Shown: piece after piece, positions 1 to 10,847 of the stretch | Numbering within the stretch: the stretch's first letter is position 1 | Layout: each line of letters opens with the position of its first letter | Source: Mariniflexile fucanivorans | GTDB taxonomy: Bacteria > Bacteroidota > Bacteroidia > Flavobacteriales > Flavobacteriaceae | Direction of reading: 5' to 3' | Assembly: GCF_004341235.1 (NCBI RefSeq) | Contig: NZ_SLUP01000005.1 | Span: 186,001-250,000, forward strand | DNA: 64,000 nucleotides | Made by a program: the position numbers and the translations under genes | The notes under the pieces: generated by a model | Databases searched by the model: none | Seen by the model: only the letters and a program-made list of their open reading frames with translations | What the model was told of the DNA's origin: nothing

Positions 1-1907
1 CATGTAATACAAAGCTGATTATACGAATCGTAGCCTCTAAAAATACTTTGTTTATCTCCTAATCCTTTAGCGGCTAAACGTGTTTTTAATTGTGCTAATC
101 TTGAATCGTCTTTCTTTAAACTTTCTTTTACAGAGTGTGATACAATTTCATTACTTTCATATTTCGCACCAATTTTATTAAGAATATCAGTCGCTTTTTT
201 GTCTTTGCTATAACGTAAACTTAGCGCTAATTGATTTGCAACTTCTAAAGATCCATCTGAAGCCAATTTTTCTAAACTAGAAAACAAATCAGTATCTCCA
301 GCTTTTAAAAATTTCTCACTTAATCGAATGGCTGTAACACGCACTCTTTCGTCTTCATCTAAAAACTTTTCTTTAATTAATGCTTTATCTACCACGCCCA
401 ATCCTTCCAAAGTCCATAACGCATGTACACGTTGAATTCCTAAATCCATATCGGTTCCAAATAATTTAATCCACCACGAATTATTATCTGAAGCTATTTC
501 CTTTAATTCTGAAATTACCGATTTATCATCTTTTAGAATGATTAATTTTTGTGCTGTATTTCGGTACCAACCGTTTTTATGTCCTAAATATTCAATTAAA
601 TCTGAAGCTTTTTTACCTAAAAGATTGGGTTTTTTACTGTCTGGTTTAATATCTTCATGTACAATTCTGTAAATTCTTCCTTTACCTATGTTTTTATCTA
701 ATTCTTTACGAATAATAACAGGGCGCAATGAACTTCCTTTTTTAGTCCAATTACTTTCTTGAATAATACCTCGATACATATCTACAATATACAACGCACC
801 ATCGGGGCCTGTTTTTGCTTGTATGGGTCTGAAATTCAAATCGGTTGATGCCATAAATTCAGCTTGATCATACGCATTGTATAATACTTTTTTGCCGTCT
901 TCAATTTTTACTTTAGCACGACGAATAAGTCTACCAACAGGTTCTGGAATAAATAAATCACCATAAGTTGAAGGAGGTAATCTATGACCTTGAAATATTT
1001 CTTGTCCTGCCACGCCAGTAAAATGGTTTAGGGTGTTATCGGGACGCAATCTATCCGGACCTCCTTGCACATCGGGTGTACCAACCACTGGCCAAGGCTC
1101 CATAAAACCTTCTGACAACCTGCCTTCAGGGTTATAATTTCCATATGCCGCTGGCTGTTGAAAACCATAAGCTGGATTTTCACTTCCTGCCGAAGAATAA
1201 TACATAACTCCCATATCATCTTGGGTTAAACCCCATTGCCCACTAGGCATGTTTTCAAGAGAATCTACAATAACTTTATTCTTTTGAAATTTAAAACGTA
1301 TTGGGTTGTAAGTTGTATAAACCCAGTTATCTAAATTCCAAAGCAAACCACTTTGTTGATGTTCTAAATTTCCACCGCGACGATTTGGGTTGTAATAAAC
1401 ACGTTCTTTTTTATCGGCTACACCATCGCCATCGGTATCTTTATAACTCCATAAATCATACGAAAAAGTTTCATTTACAATAAGTTCATTTTCAAGAGGC
1501 AGTATCATTCGTGGAAGCAAAAGACTATCAATAAAAACGGTACTTTTATCCATTCTGCCATCGCCATCTGTATCTTCAAGCAATTTTATTTTACTAATAG
1601 ACCTATTGGTGCCCGAACCATCAACATCTTGCATATAGGTATTCATTTCTGCAACATACATGCGTCCGTCACCATCCCAAGCAATGGTTACAGGTTCGTC
1701 TACCATGGGTTCGCTTGCCACTAACTCTACTTTATAACCTTCTGGCAAATAAAATGTTTTCATACTTTCTTCTGGTGAAAGAAAATTTGAAGGAGCTTCC
1801 ATTACTATTTCTGGTTTTTCGTATATCTTGTCTACGTATTCTTTCTTTTTACAGTTGAAGAAAAATAAAACCACGAGTAAAATCGGTAAAATGTCTTTAA
1901 TCATCAT
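1..1907 (-). CDS. PVC-type membrane-bound dehydrogenase with HEAT-like repeats, 3'-truncated by window edge
   Basis: My own translation of the minus strand gives about 635 open codons running off the left edge. Two adjacent ATGs (1907 and 1904) directly follow an in-frame TAA. The N-terminus has a short hydrophobic segment ending FFFNC, so Cys19 is probably a lipidation site. A beta-propeller-like part of the DUF7133/sorbosone-dehydrogenase type follows, with several DTDGDG-like calcium-binding loops. Next comes an alpha-helical region typical of HEAT repeats. The last visible residues are YNQLCIT followed by TG, which fits the start of a CxxCH heme motif, so the missing part is probably a cytochrome c domain. 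Such proteins are periplasmic or surface oxidoreductases of sugar-related substrates; the substrate here is unknown. A TATATTTG box lies 72 bases upstream of the start. Confidence 0.75.
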   Translation of the reverse strand, partial: MMIKDILPILLVVLFFFNCKKKEYVDKIYEKPEIVMEAPSNFLSPEESMKTFYLPEGYKVELVASEPMVDEPVTIAWDGDGRMYVAEMNTYMQDVDGSGTNRSISKIKLLEDTDGDGRMDKSTVFIDSLLLPRMILPLENELIVNETFSYDLWSYKDTDGDGVADKKERVYYNPNRRGGNLEHQQSGLLWNLDNWVYTTYNPIRFKFQKNKVIVDSLENMPSGQWGLTQDDMGVMYYSSAGSENPAYGFQQPAAYGNYNPEGRLSEGFMEPWPVVGTPDVQGGPDRLRPDNTLNHFTGVAGQEIFQGHRLPPSTYGDLFIPEPVGRLIRRAKVKIEDGKKVLYNAYDQAEFMASTDLNFRPIQAKTGPDGALYIVDMYRGIIQESNWTKKGSSLRPVIIRKELDKNIGKGRIYRIVHEDIKPDSKKPNLLGKKASDLIEYLGHKNGWYRNTAQKLIILKDDKSVISELKEIASDNNSWWIKLFGTDMDLGIQRVHALWTLEGLGVVDKALIKEKFLDEDERVRVTAIRLSEKFLKAGDTDLFSSLEKLASDGSLEVANQLALSLRYSKDKKATDILNKIGAKYESNEIVSHSVKESLKKDDSRLAQLKTRLAAKGLGDKQSIFRGYDSYNQLCIT

Positions 1908-1978
1908 TTAGTTTATTCATTAAAATAAGTCGTTTTTTACGTTAATTATTTAGTTTACTAACAAATTGGCTGTAAATC

Positions 1979-1986
1979 CAAATATA
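1979..1986 (-). promoter_or_regulatory. Candidate -7 box for the dehydrogenase gene
   Basis: Minus-strand TATATTTG is an exact match to the Bacteroidota TAnnTTTG -7 consensus. No clear TTTG -33 element lies at the expected distance, so only the -7 element is supported. Confidence 0.5.
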
Positions 1987-2046
1987 CATATCCATACTAA
2001 AATAGTCGTACAGTTTTTTTCAGTGAAAAATATTGCACTAAATAAT

Positions 2047-2070
2047 AAGGAGTAGCAAACACTACTCCTT
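2047..2070 (-). terminator. Hairpin downstream of gapN
   Basis: AAGGAGTAG and CTACTCCTT form a 9-bp stem with a 6-base loop, 66 bases beyond the gapN stop. Only a weak T-run (ATTATTTAG) follows on the minus strand, so it may be a weak terminator. Confidence 0.5.
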
Positions 2071-2135
2071 AAGGTATTATGAATAAAGTTAAATAAAAAT
2101 GTACTAAATAGAAAATTTAGTGATTCTTGATGATT

Positions 2136-3728
2136 TTAAAGAATATAATCGGTGCTAATAAAATTAGACGTTTTCTTATCTAATAATTCTTTTAAAATAG
2201 CATTGTTGTACTCGTTATCTTTTGAAGCCACAAAAGTTCTAATTGAAAATGAACGCAACGCATCGTGAACACTTAAGGTTCCATACGCAGAATCTTTTCT
2301 TCCTGTAAATGGATAAACGTCTGGACCACGTTGACAAGAACTATTTAAATTTACACGACAAACCAGATTCACTAAAGTATCAATTAGTGGTGATAAAGTT
2401 TTAACATCTTTACCAAACAAACTTACTTGTTGCCCGTAGTTAGACTCTGCCATATCGTGCAAAGGTTCTTCAATATCCGAAAACGGAATTACAGGAATTA
2501 CGGGGCCAAATTGTTCTTCTTTATACACATCCATACCCGTATTAACTGGATATAAAACGGCTGGGGAAATAAAATTATCGGTTACTACGCCTCCTTTTTT
2601 ATTTAAAATTTTCGCGCCTTTCTCTAAAGCATCGGCAATTAACTCTTTTATATAACCTGGTTTTTCTACTTCAGGAAGTGGTGTTAATTTAACGCCAGAC
2701 TCCCATGGATTTCCAAATTTAAGCGCATCTACTTTTGCTGTGAAACGTTTGTTAAACTCATCTACAACAGACTCATGTACATACAACACTTTTAGCGCCG
2801 TACAGCGTTGCCCATTGAAAGACAAAGTACCTGCAATACATTCATCGACTGTTGAATCTAAATCGGCATCAGGCAAAACAATCGCTGGGTTTTTAGCTTC
2901 TAAACCTAAAACCATACGTAATCTATTTCCTTTTGGGTGTTGCGCCTGTAAAGCATTCGCAGATTTACTATTACCGATTAACGCCAACACATCTATTTTT
3001 CCTGAATGCATAATTGGAGTTGCCAATACGCGACCACGACCATAAATTACGTTAACAACGCCTTTTGGAAAACTATTTTGAAACGCTTCTAATAAAGGCG
3101 AAATTAATAGTACTCCTAATTTTGCAGGTTTAAAAATTACAGGATTACCCATAATTAATGCTGGAATAAGCAAAGTAAATGTTTCATTTAACGGATAATT
3201 GTAGGGACCTAAACATAAAACAACCCCTAAAGGTCCTCTACGAATATGTGCATACACACCATCACTTTTTTCAAACTTTGCAGAATCTCGGTCTATTTGT
3301 TTGTAGGCTTCAATAGTATCGTAAATATAATCGACGGTTCTATCAAATTCTTTTTGAGAATCTGGCAGGTTTTTACCAATTTCCCACATTAAAAGTTTAA
3401 CAACCTCTTCACGTTTGGTTTTCATTTGCTCTACAAACTTTTCCATGCAAGCAATTCTATCAATCACTTTCATGGTGGGCCATGAACCTTGACCTTTATC
3501 ATAAGCTGATAAGGCAGAATTAAGCACTTCTAAAGCTTCCTTTTCACCTAACTGCGGAATGGTTCCTAACAAAGTAGGTTTATATTCTGAAGTTGAAGAT
3601 ATGGTTGAATACACTTCGGCAGTTTCACCTTTCCATTCAATCAATTCACCATTGGTTAAATAGGTTTTTTGATGCAGTAAGGTGTCTATTTTATATTGTT
3701 CTGGAATTTCTAAAAAATCAGTACTCAT
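2136..3728 (-). CDS. gapN: NADP-dependent glyceraldehyde-3-phosphate dehydrogenase (ALDH family)
   Basis: This 530-residue protein belongs to the aldehyde dehydrogenase superfamily. Visible signatures are the GPYNYPLNE oxyanion region (Asn177), the general-base Glu277 in LGLEAKNPA, and the nucleophilic Cys309 in [10 protein letters not shown]. The Cys-region wording resembles non-phosphorylating GAPDH, which oxidises glyceraldehyde-3-phosphate directly to 3-phosphoglycerate with NADP and yields NADPH without ATP. The length is slightly above the ~475-500 residues of streptococcal or plant GapN because of an N-terminal extension. It is cytoplasmic, with no signal peptide. It stands alone, followed by a hairpin, and is not obviously in an operon with ilvA. 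Another ALDH substrate is possible; the GapN assignment is from residue pattern only. Confidence 0.8.
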   Translation of the reverse strand: MSTDFLEIPEQYKIDTLLHQKTYLTNGELIEWKGETAEVYSTISSTSEYKPTLLGTIPQLGEKEALEVLNSALSAYDKGQGSWPTMKVIDRIACMEKFVEQMKTKREEVVKLLMWEIGKNLPDSQKEFDRTVDYIYDTIEAYKQIDRDSAKFEKSDGVYAHIRRGPLGVVLCLGPYNYPLNETFTLLIPALIMGNPVIFKPAKLGVLLISPLLEAFQNSFPKGVVNVIYGRGRVLATPIMHSGKIDVLALIGNSKSANALQAQHPKGNRLRMVLGLEAKNPAIVLPDADLDSTVDECIAGTLSFNGQRCTALKVLYVHESVVDEFNKRFTAKVDALKFGNPWESGVKLTPLPEVEKPGYIKELIADALEKGAKILNKKGGVVTDNFISPAVLYPVNTGMDVYKEEQFGPVIPVIPFSDIEEPLHDMAESNYGQQVSLFGKDVKTLSPLIDTLVNLVCRVNLNSSCQRGPDVYPFTGRKDSAYGTLSVHDALRSFSIRTFVASKDNEYNNAILKELLDKKTSNFISTDYIL

Positions 3729-3899
3729 TGTTTAAAATTATATGGTTTTACTCTTGCTAAGATACCTATAATTTAGCACAAACCTTTTAAAACGAAAAAC
3801 ACACCTAAAGAAATATCAAATTCTTAATATAATATTTACATGCCAATAATATGCATAAGACTCAAACGTTTTCGGCTAAAAAATTTAAAAAAAAACTTA

Positions 3900-5165
3900 T
3901 TACACCAAAAACTGAAACAAATCGGGTTTATTATTCAAGTAATCGCCATAAAAATTACGTTGTTTCATTTTGGCAATTAGAGGTTCTAAATCGGTTGCAG
4001 ATTTTAATTGAATACCAACAACTGCCGATCCATTTTCTCGATTGGTTTTCTTGGTATATTGAAAATGGGTGATATCATCATTAGGACCTAAAATATCGAC
4101 CACAAATTCTTTTAAAGCACCAGCACGCTGTGGGAATAAAATAATAAAATAGTGTTTTAAATTAGCATACAACAAGGCACGCTCCTTAATTTCGGCGGTT
4201 CGGGTAATATCGTTATTACTACCACTTACAACGCATACCACGTTTTTCCCTTTTATTTCTTCGGCATAAAAATCCAACGCTGAAATACTTAAAGCACCTG
4301 CTGGCTCTACCACAATAGCATCTTTATTATAAAGCTCTAAAATAGTTTCGCACACCTTTCCTTCAGGTACTGTTAACATAGCATGCAAATTGGCTTTACA
4401 AATATTAAAGGTTAAATCGCCCACACGCTTTACGGCAGCTCCATCAACAAATTTTTCAATATGCTCTAATTCTGTGTTTTTATTATTTTGAATTGAAACC
4501 ATCATAGATGGTGCACCTTCTGGTTCTACACCAATAATTTTTGTATTGGGAGATAATTCTTTAAACACCGTTGATAACCCTGCTGCTAATCCACCACCAC
4601 CTACAGCAATGAACACATAATCGACAGGTTCTGTTGCTTGTTGTAAAATTTCTAAGCCAATGGTTGCTTGCCCTTCAATAACTTTTTTATCATCAAACGG
4701 GTGAATAAAAGTTTTTTGAAATGCTTCACATTCTAGCATGGAAGCATGATACGCATCATCGTAGGTATCACCAACTAATTTAATTTCAATAAAATCTTCA
4801 CCAAACATTTTTACCTGTTCAATTTTCTGATTAGGTGTTGGTGAAGGCATGTAAATAGTCCCTTTTATTTTCAAAAGTTTGCATGATAAAGCCACACCTT
4901 GCGCATGGTTCCCTGCACTAGCACATACTACACCATTTTTAGATTCTTCTGCAGTAAGTGAACTTATTTTATTATAAGCACCTCTAATTTTGTACGAACG
5001 CACCTGTTGAAGATCTTCTCGTTTTAAAAGAATATGGGCCCCAAATTGATTTGAATATCTTATGCTAGGACTTAAAGGCGTAACTGCCGATACCTTTTTA
5101 ATGGTATCGGCAGCTACTTTTATATCTTTAAGACTAGGAAAATATGTTGATTTTTCCTGACTCAT
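3900..5165 (-). CDS. ilvA: Threonine ammonia-lyase (threonine dehydratase), IlvA
   Basis: This 421-residue PLP enzyme deaminates threonine to 2-oxobutanoate, the first committed step to isoleucine. The PLP lysine is Lys59 in SYKIRGAYN. The ASAGNHAQG and AVGGGGLAAG phosphate-binding loops of the fold-type II family are both present. About 90 C-terminal residues, starting near HYFIILFPQRAGAL, form one ACT-like regulatory domain, so this is the shorter single-ACT type rather than the ~510-residue E. coli enzyme. Isoleucine feedback is expected from the family. It is the last gene of the ilv operon, and a terminator-like hairpin separates it from ilvC, so its level may be lower than that of the upstream genes. 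Confidence 0.93.
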   Translation of the reverse strand: MSQEKSTYFPSLKDIKVAADTIKKVSAVTPLSPSIRYSNQFGAHILLKREDLQQVRSYKIRGAYNKISSLTAEESKNGVVCASAGNHAQGVALSCKLLKIKGTIYMPSPTPNQKIEQVKMFGEDFIEIKLVGDTYDDAYHASMLECEAFQKTFIHPFDDKKVIEGQATIGLEILQQATEPVDYVFIAVGGGGLAAGLSTVFKELSPNTKIIGVEPEGAPSMMVSIQNNKNTELEHIEKFVDGAAVKRVGDLTFNICKANLHAMLTVPEGKVCETILELYNKDAIVVEPAGALSISALDFYAEEIKGKNVVCVVSGSNNDITRTAEIKERALLYANLKHYFIILFPQRAGALKEFVVDILGPNDDITHFQYTKKTNRENGSAVVGIQLKSATDLEPLIAKMKQRNFYGDYLNNKPDLFQFLV

Positions 5166-5180
5166 TTAATGAATTTTTAT

Positions 5181-5214
5181 AAAAAACCCACAAGTTAAAA
5201 AACATTGTGGGTTT
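5181..5214 (-). terminator. Terminator-like hairpin between ilvC and ilvA
   Basis: AAACCCACAA (5184-5193) pairs with TTGTGGGTTT (5205-5214), and on the minus strand a run of Ts follows. It sits inside the apparent operon, so it probably allows partial read-through into ilvA. Confidence 0.6.
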
Positions 5215-5233
5215 AAGAAAATAGTTCTTAATA

Positions 5234-6709
5234 TTATACTATTGGTTTCATAGCTTTCATTGAAGCTCTTAAGAAAGACCCCACTTTTTCAACTGGATGC
5301 TCTCTTAATGCTTTGTTTACGGCTATTAATTTAGCGTTATCAACCGCTTTACCGTTATCTTTTGCATAGGCTTTACCAATAACATCAGTATCGATTTTCT
5401 TCATAAAATCTGCTAATAATGGTTTACAAGCATGATCGAATAAATAACAACCATATTCAGCAGTATCAGAAATTACAGAGTTCATTTCGTATAATTTACG
5501 TCTTGCAATGGTGTTTGCAATAAGTGGCGTTTCGTGTAACGATTCGTAGTATGCAGAAGCATCGATAATTCCAGAATCGGTCATAGCTTCAAACGCTAAT
5601 TCAACACCAGCTCTTACCATTGCTACCATTAACACTCCGTTATCGTAATATTCTTGTTCTGAAATTTCAACGTTTCCAGCAGGTGTTTTTTCAAAAGCAG
5701 TTTCAGCAGTTGCAGCTCTCCATCCTAATAAATCTTTATCATCATTAGCCCAGTCTGCCATCATACCAGAAGAAAATCTTCCTTCCATAATGTCATCCAT
5801 GTGTTTTTGGAATAATGGACGCATGATATCTTTTAATTCTTCAGACAATTCAAACGCTTTAATTTTTGCTGGATTTGAAAGACGATCCATCATATTGGTA
5901 ATACCACCATATTTAAGACCTTCTGTTACTGTTTCCCAACCATATTGAATTAATTTTGAAGCGTAACCAGCATCGATACCTTTTTCAATCATTTTATCGA
6001 AACAAAGAATAGATCCTGTTTGTAACAATCCACAAAGAATGGTTTGCTCACCCATTAAATCAGACTTCACCTCAGCAATAAAAGACGATGCTAATACACC
6101 TGCTCTATCACCACCTGTTGCAGCAGCATACGCTTTTGCTTGTGCCCAACCTTTTCCTTCTGGATCGTTTTCTTCGTGTACTGCGATAAGTGTTGGAACA
6201 CCAAAACCTCTTTTATATTCTTCTCTTACTTCAGTTCCTGGGCATTTTGGTGCTACCATGATAACTGTTAAGTCTTCACGTACTTGGGTGCCTTCTTCAA
6301 CAATATTAAAACCGTGAGAATAAGATAAAGTCGCTCCTTTTTTCATTAAAGGCATCACCGCTTTTACTACACTGGTGTGTTGCTTATCTGGTGTTAAGTT
6401 TAACACCAAATCGGCTGTTGGAATTAACTCCTCGTAAGTACCAACGTTAAATCCGTTTTCAGATGCATTTACATATGATTTACGTTTTTCAGCAATAGCT
6501 TCTGCACGTAATGCATAAGAAATATCTAAACCAGAATCTCTCATGTTCAATCCTTGGTTTAACCCTTGAGCACCACACCCAACGATAACAATTTTTTTAC
6601 CTTTTAAAGCATTTACACCATCTTCAAACTCTGAAGAATCCATAAATCTACACTTCGACAATTGAGTTAATTTATCTCTTAACGATAGTGTGTTAAAATA
6701 ATTTCCCAT
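5234..6709 (-). CDS. ilvC: Ketol-acid reductoisomerase, long (class II) form
   Basis: At 491 residues this matches the long class II enzyme of enteric bacteria and Bacteroidota rather than the ~330-residue class I form. The Rossmann motif [10 protein letters not shown] appears near residue 44, and the C-terminal half carries the duplicated knotted domain. It converts acetolactate or acetohydroxybutyrate to the 2,3-dihydroxy acids with NADPH and Mg2+, in the cytoplasm. It starts 15 bases after the ilvN stop, which indicates translational coupling within ilvDBNCA. Confidence 0.96.
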   Translation of the reverse strand: MGNYFNTLSLRDKLTQLSKCRFMDSSEFEDGVNALKGKKIVIVGCGAQGLNQGLNMRDSGLDISYALRAEAIAEKRKSYVNASENGFNVGTYEELIPTADLVLNLTPDKQHTSVVKAVMPLMKKGATLSYSHGFNIVEEGTQVREDLTVIMVAPKCPGTEVREEYKRGFGVPTLIAVHEENDPEGKGWAQAKAYAAATGGDRAGVLASSFIAEVKSDLMGEQTILCGLLQTGSILCFDKMIEKGIDAGYASKLIQYGWETVTEGLKYGGITNMMDRLSNPAKIKAFELSEELKDIMRPLFQKHMDDIMEGRFSSGMMADWANDDKDLLGWRAATAETAFEKTPAGNVEISEQEYYDNGVLMVAMVRAGVELAFEAMTDSGIIDASAYYESLHETPLIANTIARRKLYEMNSVISDTAEYGCYLFDHACKPLLADFMKKIDTDVIGKAYAKDNGKAVDNAKLIAVNKALREHPVEKVGSFLRASMKAMKPIV

Positions 6710-6724
6710 TTTTAATTTTAGTTA

Positions 6725-7258
6725 TTATTGATTATTGAAGGCTAAAAGCGCTTCGGTTATTTTCATTTCTTCTTTTGTTACTGAAATACGTCCAGCACGC
6801 ACAAATTGCATAATTCCGAATACATTTAAATCTCGACGTAAAGATTCAATTTCGTTTCTTCTTCCAGACTTTTCTAACACAAAAAACTCTTTGTTTACAG
6901 TAACGATTCTGGAATTACTTTCTTTTATAATATTCTGAATTTGAGGTTCTTCAAACAATAAAGCAGACTTTATTTTGAACATACAAGACTCTGTATAAAT
7001 AGTTTCTTCGTCTTTATGGTAATAGGCTCTTATAACCTCAACTTGTTTTTCAAACTGACCTATAATTTTTTTAGCTTGAGATTCTGTAATATTTACAACA
7101 ATTACAAATCTGTTAACACCTTCAATTTCCGATTGTGACGTTGTTAAGCTTTCAATATTAATATGTCTGCGTTGAAAAATAGCAGATATACGATTTAACA
7201 ACCCGATATTATTTTCGGTATAAATTGAAATCGTTAATGTTTTTATTTCTTCGTTCAT
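6725..7258 (-). CDS. ilvN: Acetolactate synthase small (regulatory) subunit
   Basis: This 177-residue protein has an N-terminal ACT domain (TLTISIYTENNIGLLNRISA, about residues 8-27 onward) and a second ACT-like half, the layout of IlvN/IlvH. It binds the large subunit and gives valine feedback inhibition. It lies between ilvB and ilvC in the operon. The 110-base gap to ilvB holds an AT-rich spacer with a 14-bp tandem repeat. Confidence 0.93.
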   Translation of the reverse strand: MNEEIKTLTISIYTENNIGLLNRISAIFQRRHINIESLTTSQSEIEGVNRFVIVVNITESQAKKIIGQFEKQVEVIRAYYHKDEETIYTESCMFKIKSALLFEEPQIQNIIKESNSRIVTVNKEFFVLEKSGRRNEIESLRRDLNVFGIMQFVRAGRISVTKEEMKITEALLAFNNQ

Positions 7259-7329
7259 TTTTTTTTAATATAAAAAGAAGAGGAGAAAAAAGAGAAAAGA
7301 CGTTATATGTTTTTTTTGTCCTGTGCGCT

Positions 7330-7357
7330 CTTGGTTCTTTATTCTTGGTTCTTTATT
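7330..7357. repeat. Tandem duplication of a 14-bp unit
   Basis: CTTGGTTCTTTATT occurs twice in immediate succession (7330-7343 and 7344-7357) in the ilvB-ilvN spacer. This is probably a slippage duplication with no clear role. Confidence 0.8.
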
Positions 7358-7369
7358 CTATTGTCTATA

Positions 7370-9103
7370 TTAACACAAACGTACATCTGAAACCGATGCT
7401 CCCGAAGGAATCATTGGGAATACGTTATCTTCTTTTTCTACACAAACCTCAAGGAAATACGACTCTTTAGAAGCAATCATTTCTTTAACGGCATCTGCCA
7501 ATTCTTCACGCTTAGTAATACGTTTTCCCTCAATATAATATCCTTTTGCAATGGCTACAAAATTAGGATTTGTCATTTCAGTAGAAGCATAACGTCTATC
7601 AAAAAACAATTGTTGCCACTGGCGCACCATTCCTAAGAATTCATTGTTTAGTACCACTATCTTAACAGGTACTTTTTGCTGAAAAACGGTACCTAATTCT
7701 TGAATATTCATTTGAAAACCGCCATCACCAATAATGGCAACCACTTCTCTATCTGGCGCAGCCATTTTAGCACCTATTGCTGCTGGTAATGCAAACCCCA
7801 TGGTACCTAAACCTCCCGAAGTGATGTTGCTTTTTGAGGTTGTAAATTCGGCATATCTACAGGCAATCATTTGATGTTGACCTACATCTGAAACAATGGC
7901 CGCATTGCCTTTGGTTTCTATATTTATTTGTTTTAATACCTCACCCATGGTTAAACCATCTTTAGTAGGATAGATATCATCTTTTATAACTTTTTCAAAT
8001 TCGATGGCATACAAATCTTTAAATTCTTGCAACCACGAATCGTGTTTATTTTCATTTAACAAAGGCAGTAACTTAGCTAAACTATCTTTAGAATCGCCAA
8101 TAACAGCCACGTCTGTTTTTACGTTTTTATCGATCTCTGAAGGATCAATATCAAAATGAATTATTTTTGCTTGTTTTGCGTAGCTATTTAAATTACCAGT
8201 TACACGGTCGTCGAAACGCATCCCTATAGCAATAAGCACATCACACACATTCGTTAATTTGTTAGGTGCATAATTCCCATGCATACCTACCATACCCACA
8301 TTTAATGGATGTGAAGTTGGAACTGCCGAAGCACCCAAAATAGTCCAAGCAGCAGGAATACCAGCTTTTTCTAAAACAGCTTTTAACTCAGCCTCTGCTT
8401 TTCCTAAAATAATACCTTGACCCCAAACAATTAAAGGTTTTTTAGCTGAATTTATTAATTGAGCTGCAGATTTAACCGCTTCCAGATTTGTTTTAGGAAC
8501 AGGAATAAAACTTCTTACACCTTTACATTTTTCGTATTTAAAATCCAGTTCACTTACTTGAGCATCTTTAGAAATATCAATTAATACAGGACCCGGACGA
8601 CCACTTTTAGCTATAAAAAAAGCTTTTGCCAACACTTCAGGAATCTCAGAAGCTTTTGTTATTTGGTGATTCCATTTGGTGACTGGTGTAGAAATACCAA
8701 TAATATCGGTTTCTTGAAAGGCATCAGTTCCTAATAAATGTGAAAACACCTGCCCAGTAATGCATACTAAGGGTGTAGAATCTATTTGCGCATCGGCAAT
8801 ACCTGTAATAAGATTTGTTGCGCCTGGACCTGAGGTTGCAATCGCAACACCAACACGTCCAGAAATACGTGCAAAACCTTGTGCAGCATGTACTGCGCCT
8901 TGTTCATGACGTGCCAATACATGATGTATTTCCTTTTGAAATTTAAATAACTCATCATAAACTGGCATAATAGCCCCTCCCGGATATCCATAAAGAATAT
9001 CTACACCTTCGGCTAATAAGCATCTTATAATTGCCTCACTTCCTGTTATACGCATAGTTTCTTGTGCCACTTCTTGTTTTTTATTTGCTGTTTGTGTATC
9101 CAT
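7370..9103 (-). CDS. ilvB: Acetolactate synthase large (catalytic) subunit
   Basis: This 577-residue ThDP-dependent enzyme condenses two pyruvates to acetolactate, or pyruvate with 2-oxobutanoate to acetohydroxybutyrate. The ThDP-activating glutamate is in LARHEQGAVHAA near residue 66. The GDGGFQMNIQEL motif starts the metal/ThDP-binding GDG...NN segment, which ends at VVLNNEFLG. An FAD-binding middle domain is consistent with the length. It is the second gene of the ilv operon. Confidence 0.96.
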   Translation of the reverse strand: MDTQTANKKQEVAQETMRITGSEAIIRCLLAEGVDILYGYPGGAIMPVYDELFKFQKEIHHVLARHEQGAVHAAQGFARISGRVGVAIATSGPGATNLITGIADAQIDSTPLVCITGQVFSHLLGTDAFQETDIIGISTPVTKWNHQITKASEIPEVLAKAFFIAKSGRPGPVLIDISKDAQVSELDFKYEKCKGVRSFIPVPKTNLEAVKSAAQLINSAKKPLIVWGQGIILGKAEAELKAVLEKAGIPAAWTILGASAVPTSHPLNVGMVGMHGNYAPNKLTNVCDVLIAIGMRFDDRVTGNLNSYAKQAKIIHFDIDPSEIDKNVKTDVAVIGDSKDSLAKLLPLLNENKHDSWLQEFKDLYAIEFEKVIKDDIYPTKDGLTMGEVLKQINIETKGNAAIVSDVGQHQMIACRYAEFTTSKSNITSGGLGTMGFALPAAIGAKMAAPDREVVAIIGDGGFQMNIQELGTVFQQKVPVKIVVLNNEFLGMVRQWQQLFFDRRYASTEMTNPNFVAIAKGYYIEGKRITKREELADAVKEMIASKESYFLEVCVEKEDNVFPMIPSGASVSDVRLC

Positions 9104-9126
9104 AAATTCTCATTTTTATACATGAG

Positions 9127-9146
9127 ATTCCCACTTTCGTGGGAAT
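9127..9146. repeat. Small palindromic intercistronic repeat
   Basis: ATTCCCAC-tttc-GTGGGAAT forms a perfect 8-bp stem in the 61-base gap between ilvD and ilvB. It looks like the short dispersed palindromes common between flavobacterial genes. No T-run follows, so it may shape mRNA stability rather than termination. Confidence 0.6.
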
Positions 9147-9164
9147 GACAAAACATTATTTTAA

Positions 9165-10847
9165 TTATAAATCGGTAACGCATCCTTTTGATGCTGATGC
9201 TACAGATTTTGCATATTTATAAAGTATTCCTTTTGTATGTTTTAATGCTGGTTGTTTCCATTGGGCTTTTCTTTCGGCTAATTCTTCATCAGAAAGTAAA
9301 ACATTAATGGTATTATCTTCAGCACTAATTCTAATTGTATCTCCTGTTTTCAATAAGCCAATAGCACCACCTTCTTGTGCTTCTGGCGTAATGTGACCTA
9401 CTACAAAACCGTGAGTTCCACCTGAAAAACGTCCATCGGTAATTAAAGCAACCGATTTACCTAAACCAGCACCCATAATAAGTGAAGTTGGCTTTAACAT
9501 TTCTGGCATTCCTGGACCTCCTTTTGGACCCACATAGCGAATGACGACTACGTCTCCTTTTGCTACTTCACCGTTTGAAATGCCCGTATTTGCTGCTTGT
9601 TCACCATCATAAACCACTGCTTTACCTTCAAAAAGCAACCCTTCATTCCCTGAAATTTTTGCAACCGCACCTTCTTCCGCAAGGTTACCATAAAGAATCT
9701 GTAAATTCCCTGAAGATTTTAAGGCTTTATCTTTTGGATAAATAACATCTTGGTCGTTTTCAAATGAAAGCGGCTCTACATCGGCTAAATTTTCAGCTAA
9801 TGTTTTTCCCGTAACAGTCATACAATCACCATGTAAATAACCATTATCCAATAAATATTTCATAACGGCGGGTGTTCCTCCAATACCGTGAACATCTTCC
9901 ATTAAATATTTTCCAGAAGGTTTTAAATCGGCTATTAACGGTGTTCTATCACTAACACGCTGAAAATCTTCTAATGTAAATTCAATATCAGCCGCATGTG
10001 CAATGGCTAAAAAGTGTAATACGGCATTTGTAGATCCGCCCAAAGCGTTTACTAATGCAATCGCATTTTCAATAGATTTTTTTGAAATGATATCTAAAGG
10101 TTTTAAATCTAATTCCAATAAGTTTTTAATAGCAATCGCTGTTCTTTCACTTTCTGATAATTTATTTGGATTCTCTGCAGGAATAGATGAATTGTAAGGT
10201 AATGAGAAGCCCATACATTCTATGGCAGAAGCCATGGTATTTGCTGTGTACATTCCACCACAGGCACCTGCACCTGGAATCGCACTTTTTATAATTTCCC
10301 TGTATTCTTCGTCATCAATTTCACCTGCTACTTTTTGTCCTAAAGCTTCAAATGCCGAAACAATATTAAGTTTTCTTCCTTTATATTTCCCTGATGCAAT
10401 AGTGCCTCCATACATCATAATGGATGGACGATTTAAACGCAACATAGCGATTACCGCTCCTGGCATATTTTTATCACAACCAACAACTGAAATAAGCGCA
10501 TCATAACTTTGTGCTTGCATAACTGTTTCAATAGAATCTGCAATAATATCTCTGGAAGCCAAAGAATAATTCATACCCGACGTTCCCATAGAAATACCAT
10601 CACTAACACCAATAGTATTAAAACCTAAACCAACTAAACCAGCAATTTTACATTCAATTTTCACCTCGGCTGCCAAACCGTTTAGATGCATGTTACATGG
10701 GTTTCCATCATATCCAGTACTCGCAATACCCACTTGGGCTTTTTGCATATCATCATCAGTTAAACCTATGGCGTACAACATGGCTTGAGAAGCCGGTTGC
10801 GATTCATCTTGTGTTAATCTACTACTGTGCTTATTTAGTTTACTCAT
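9165..10847 (-). CDS. ilvD: Dihydroxy-acid dehydratase
   Basis: This 560-residue IlvD/Edd family protein dehydrates the dihydroxy acids to 2-oxo acids in the valine, leucine and isoleucine pathways. Three cysteines fit an iron-sulfur ligand set: Cys51 (GNPCNMH), Cys124 (VGCDKNMPG) and Cys196 ([10 protein letters not shown]). Three such ligands in this family usually mean a [2Fe-2S] cluster. It is the first structural gene of ilvDBNCA and lies behind a leader-peptide attenuator about 245 bases upstream. No leuABCD genes are in the window. Confidence 0.96.
   Translation of the reverse strand: MSKLNKHSSRLTQDESQPASQAMLYAIGLTDDDMQKAQVGIASTGYDGNPCNMHLNGLAAEVKIECKIAGLVGLGFNTIGVSDGISMGTSGMNYSLASRDIIADSIETVMQAQSYDALISVVGCDKNMPGAVIAMLRLNRPSIMMYGGTIASGKYKGRKLNIVSAFEALGQKVAGEIDDEEYREIIKSAIPGAGACGGMYTANTMASAIECMGFSLPYNSSIPAENPNKLSESERTAIAIKNLLELDLKPLDIISKKSIENAIALVNALGGSTNAVLHFLAIAHAADIEFTLEDFQRVSDRTPLIADLKPSGKYLMEDVHGIGGTPAVMKYLLDNGYLHGDCMTVTGKTLAENLADVEPLSFENDQDVIYPKDKALKSSGNLQILYGNLAEEGAVAKISGNEGLLFEGKAVVYDGEQAANTGISNGEVAKGDVVVIRYVGPKGGPGMPEMLKPTSLIMGAGLGKSVALITDGRFSGGTHGFVVGHITPEAQEGGAIGLLKTGDTIRISAEDNTINVLLSDEELAERKAQWKQPALKHTKGILYKYAKSVASASKGCVTDL

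Noticed and set aside
8782-8991. Many short open frames on the opposite or shifted frames within conserved genes, for example inside ilvB
   Set aside because: They overlap well-supported genes entirely, show no signal peptide, family motif or start context, and are expected by chance.
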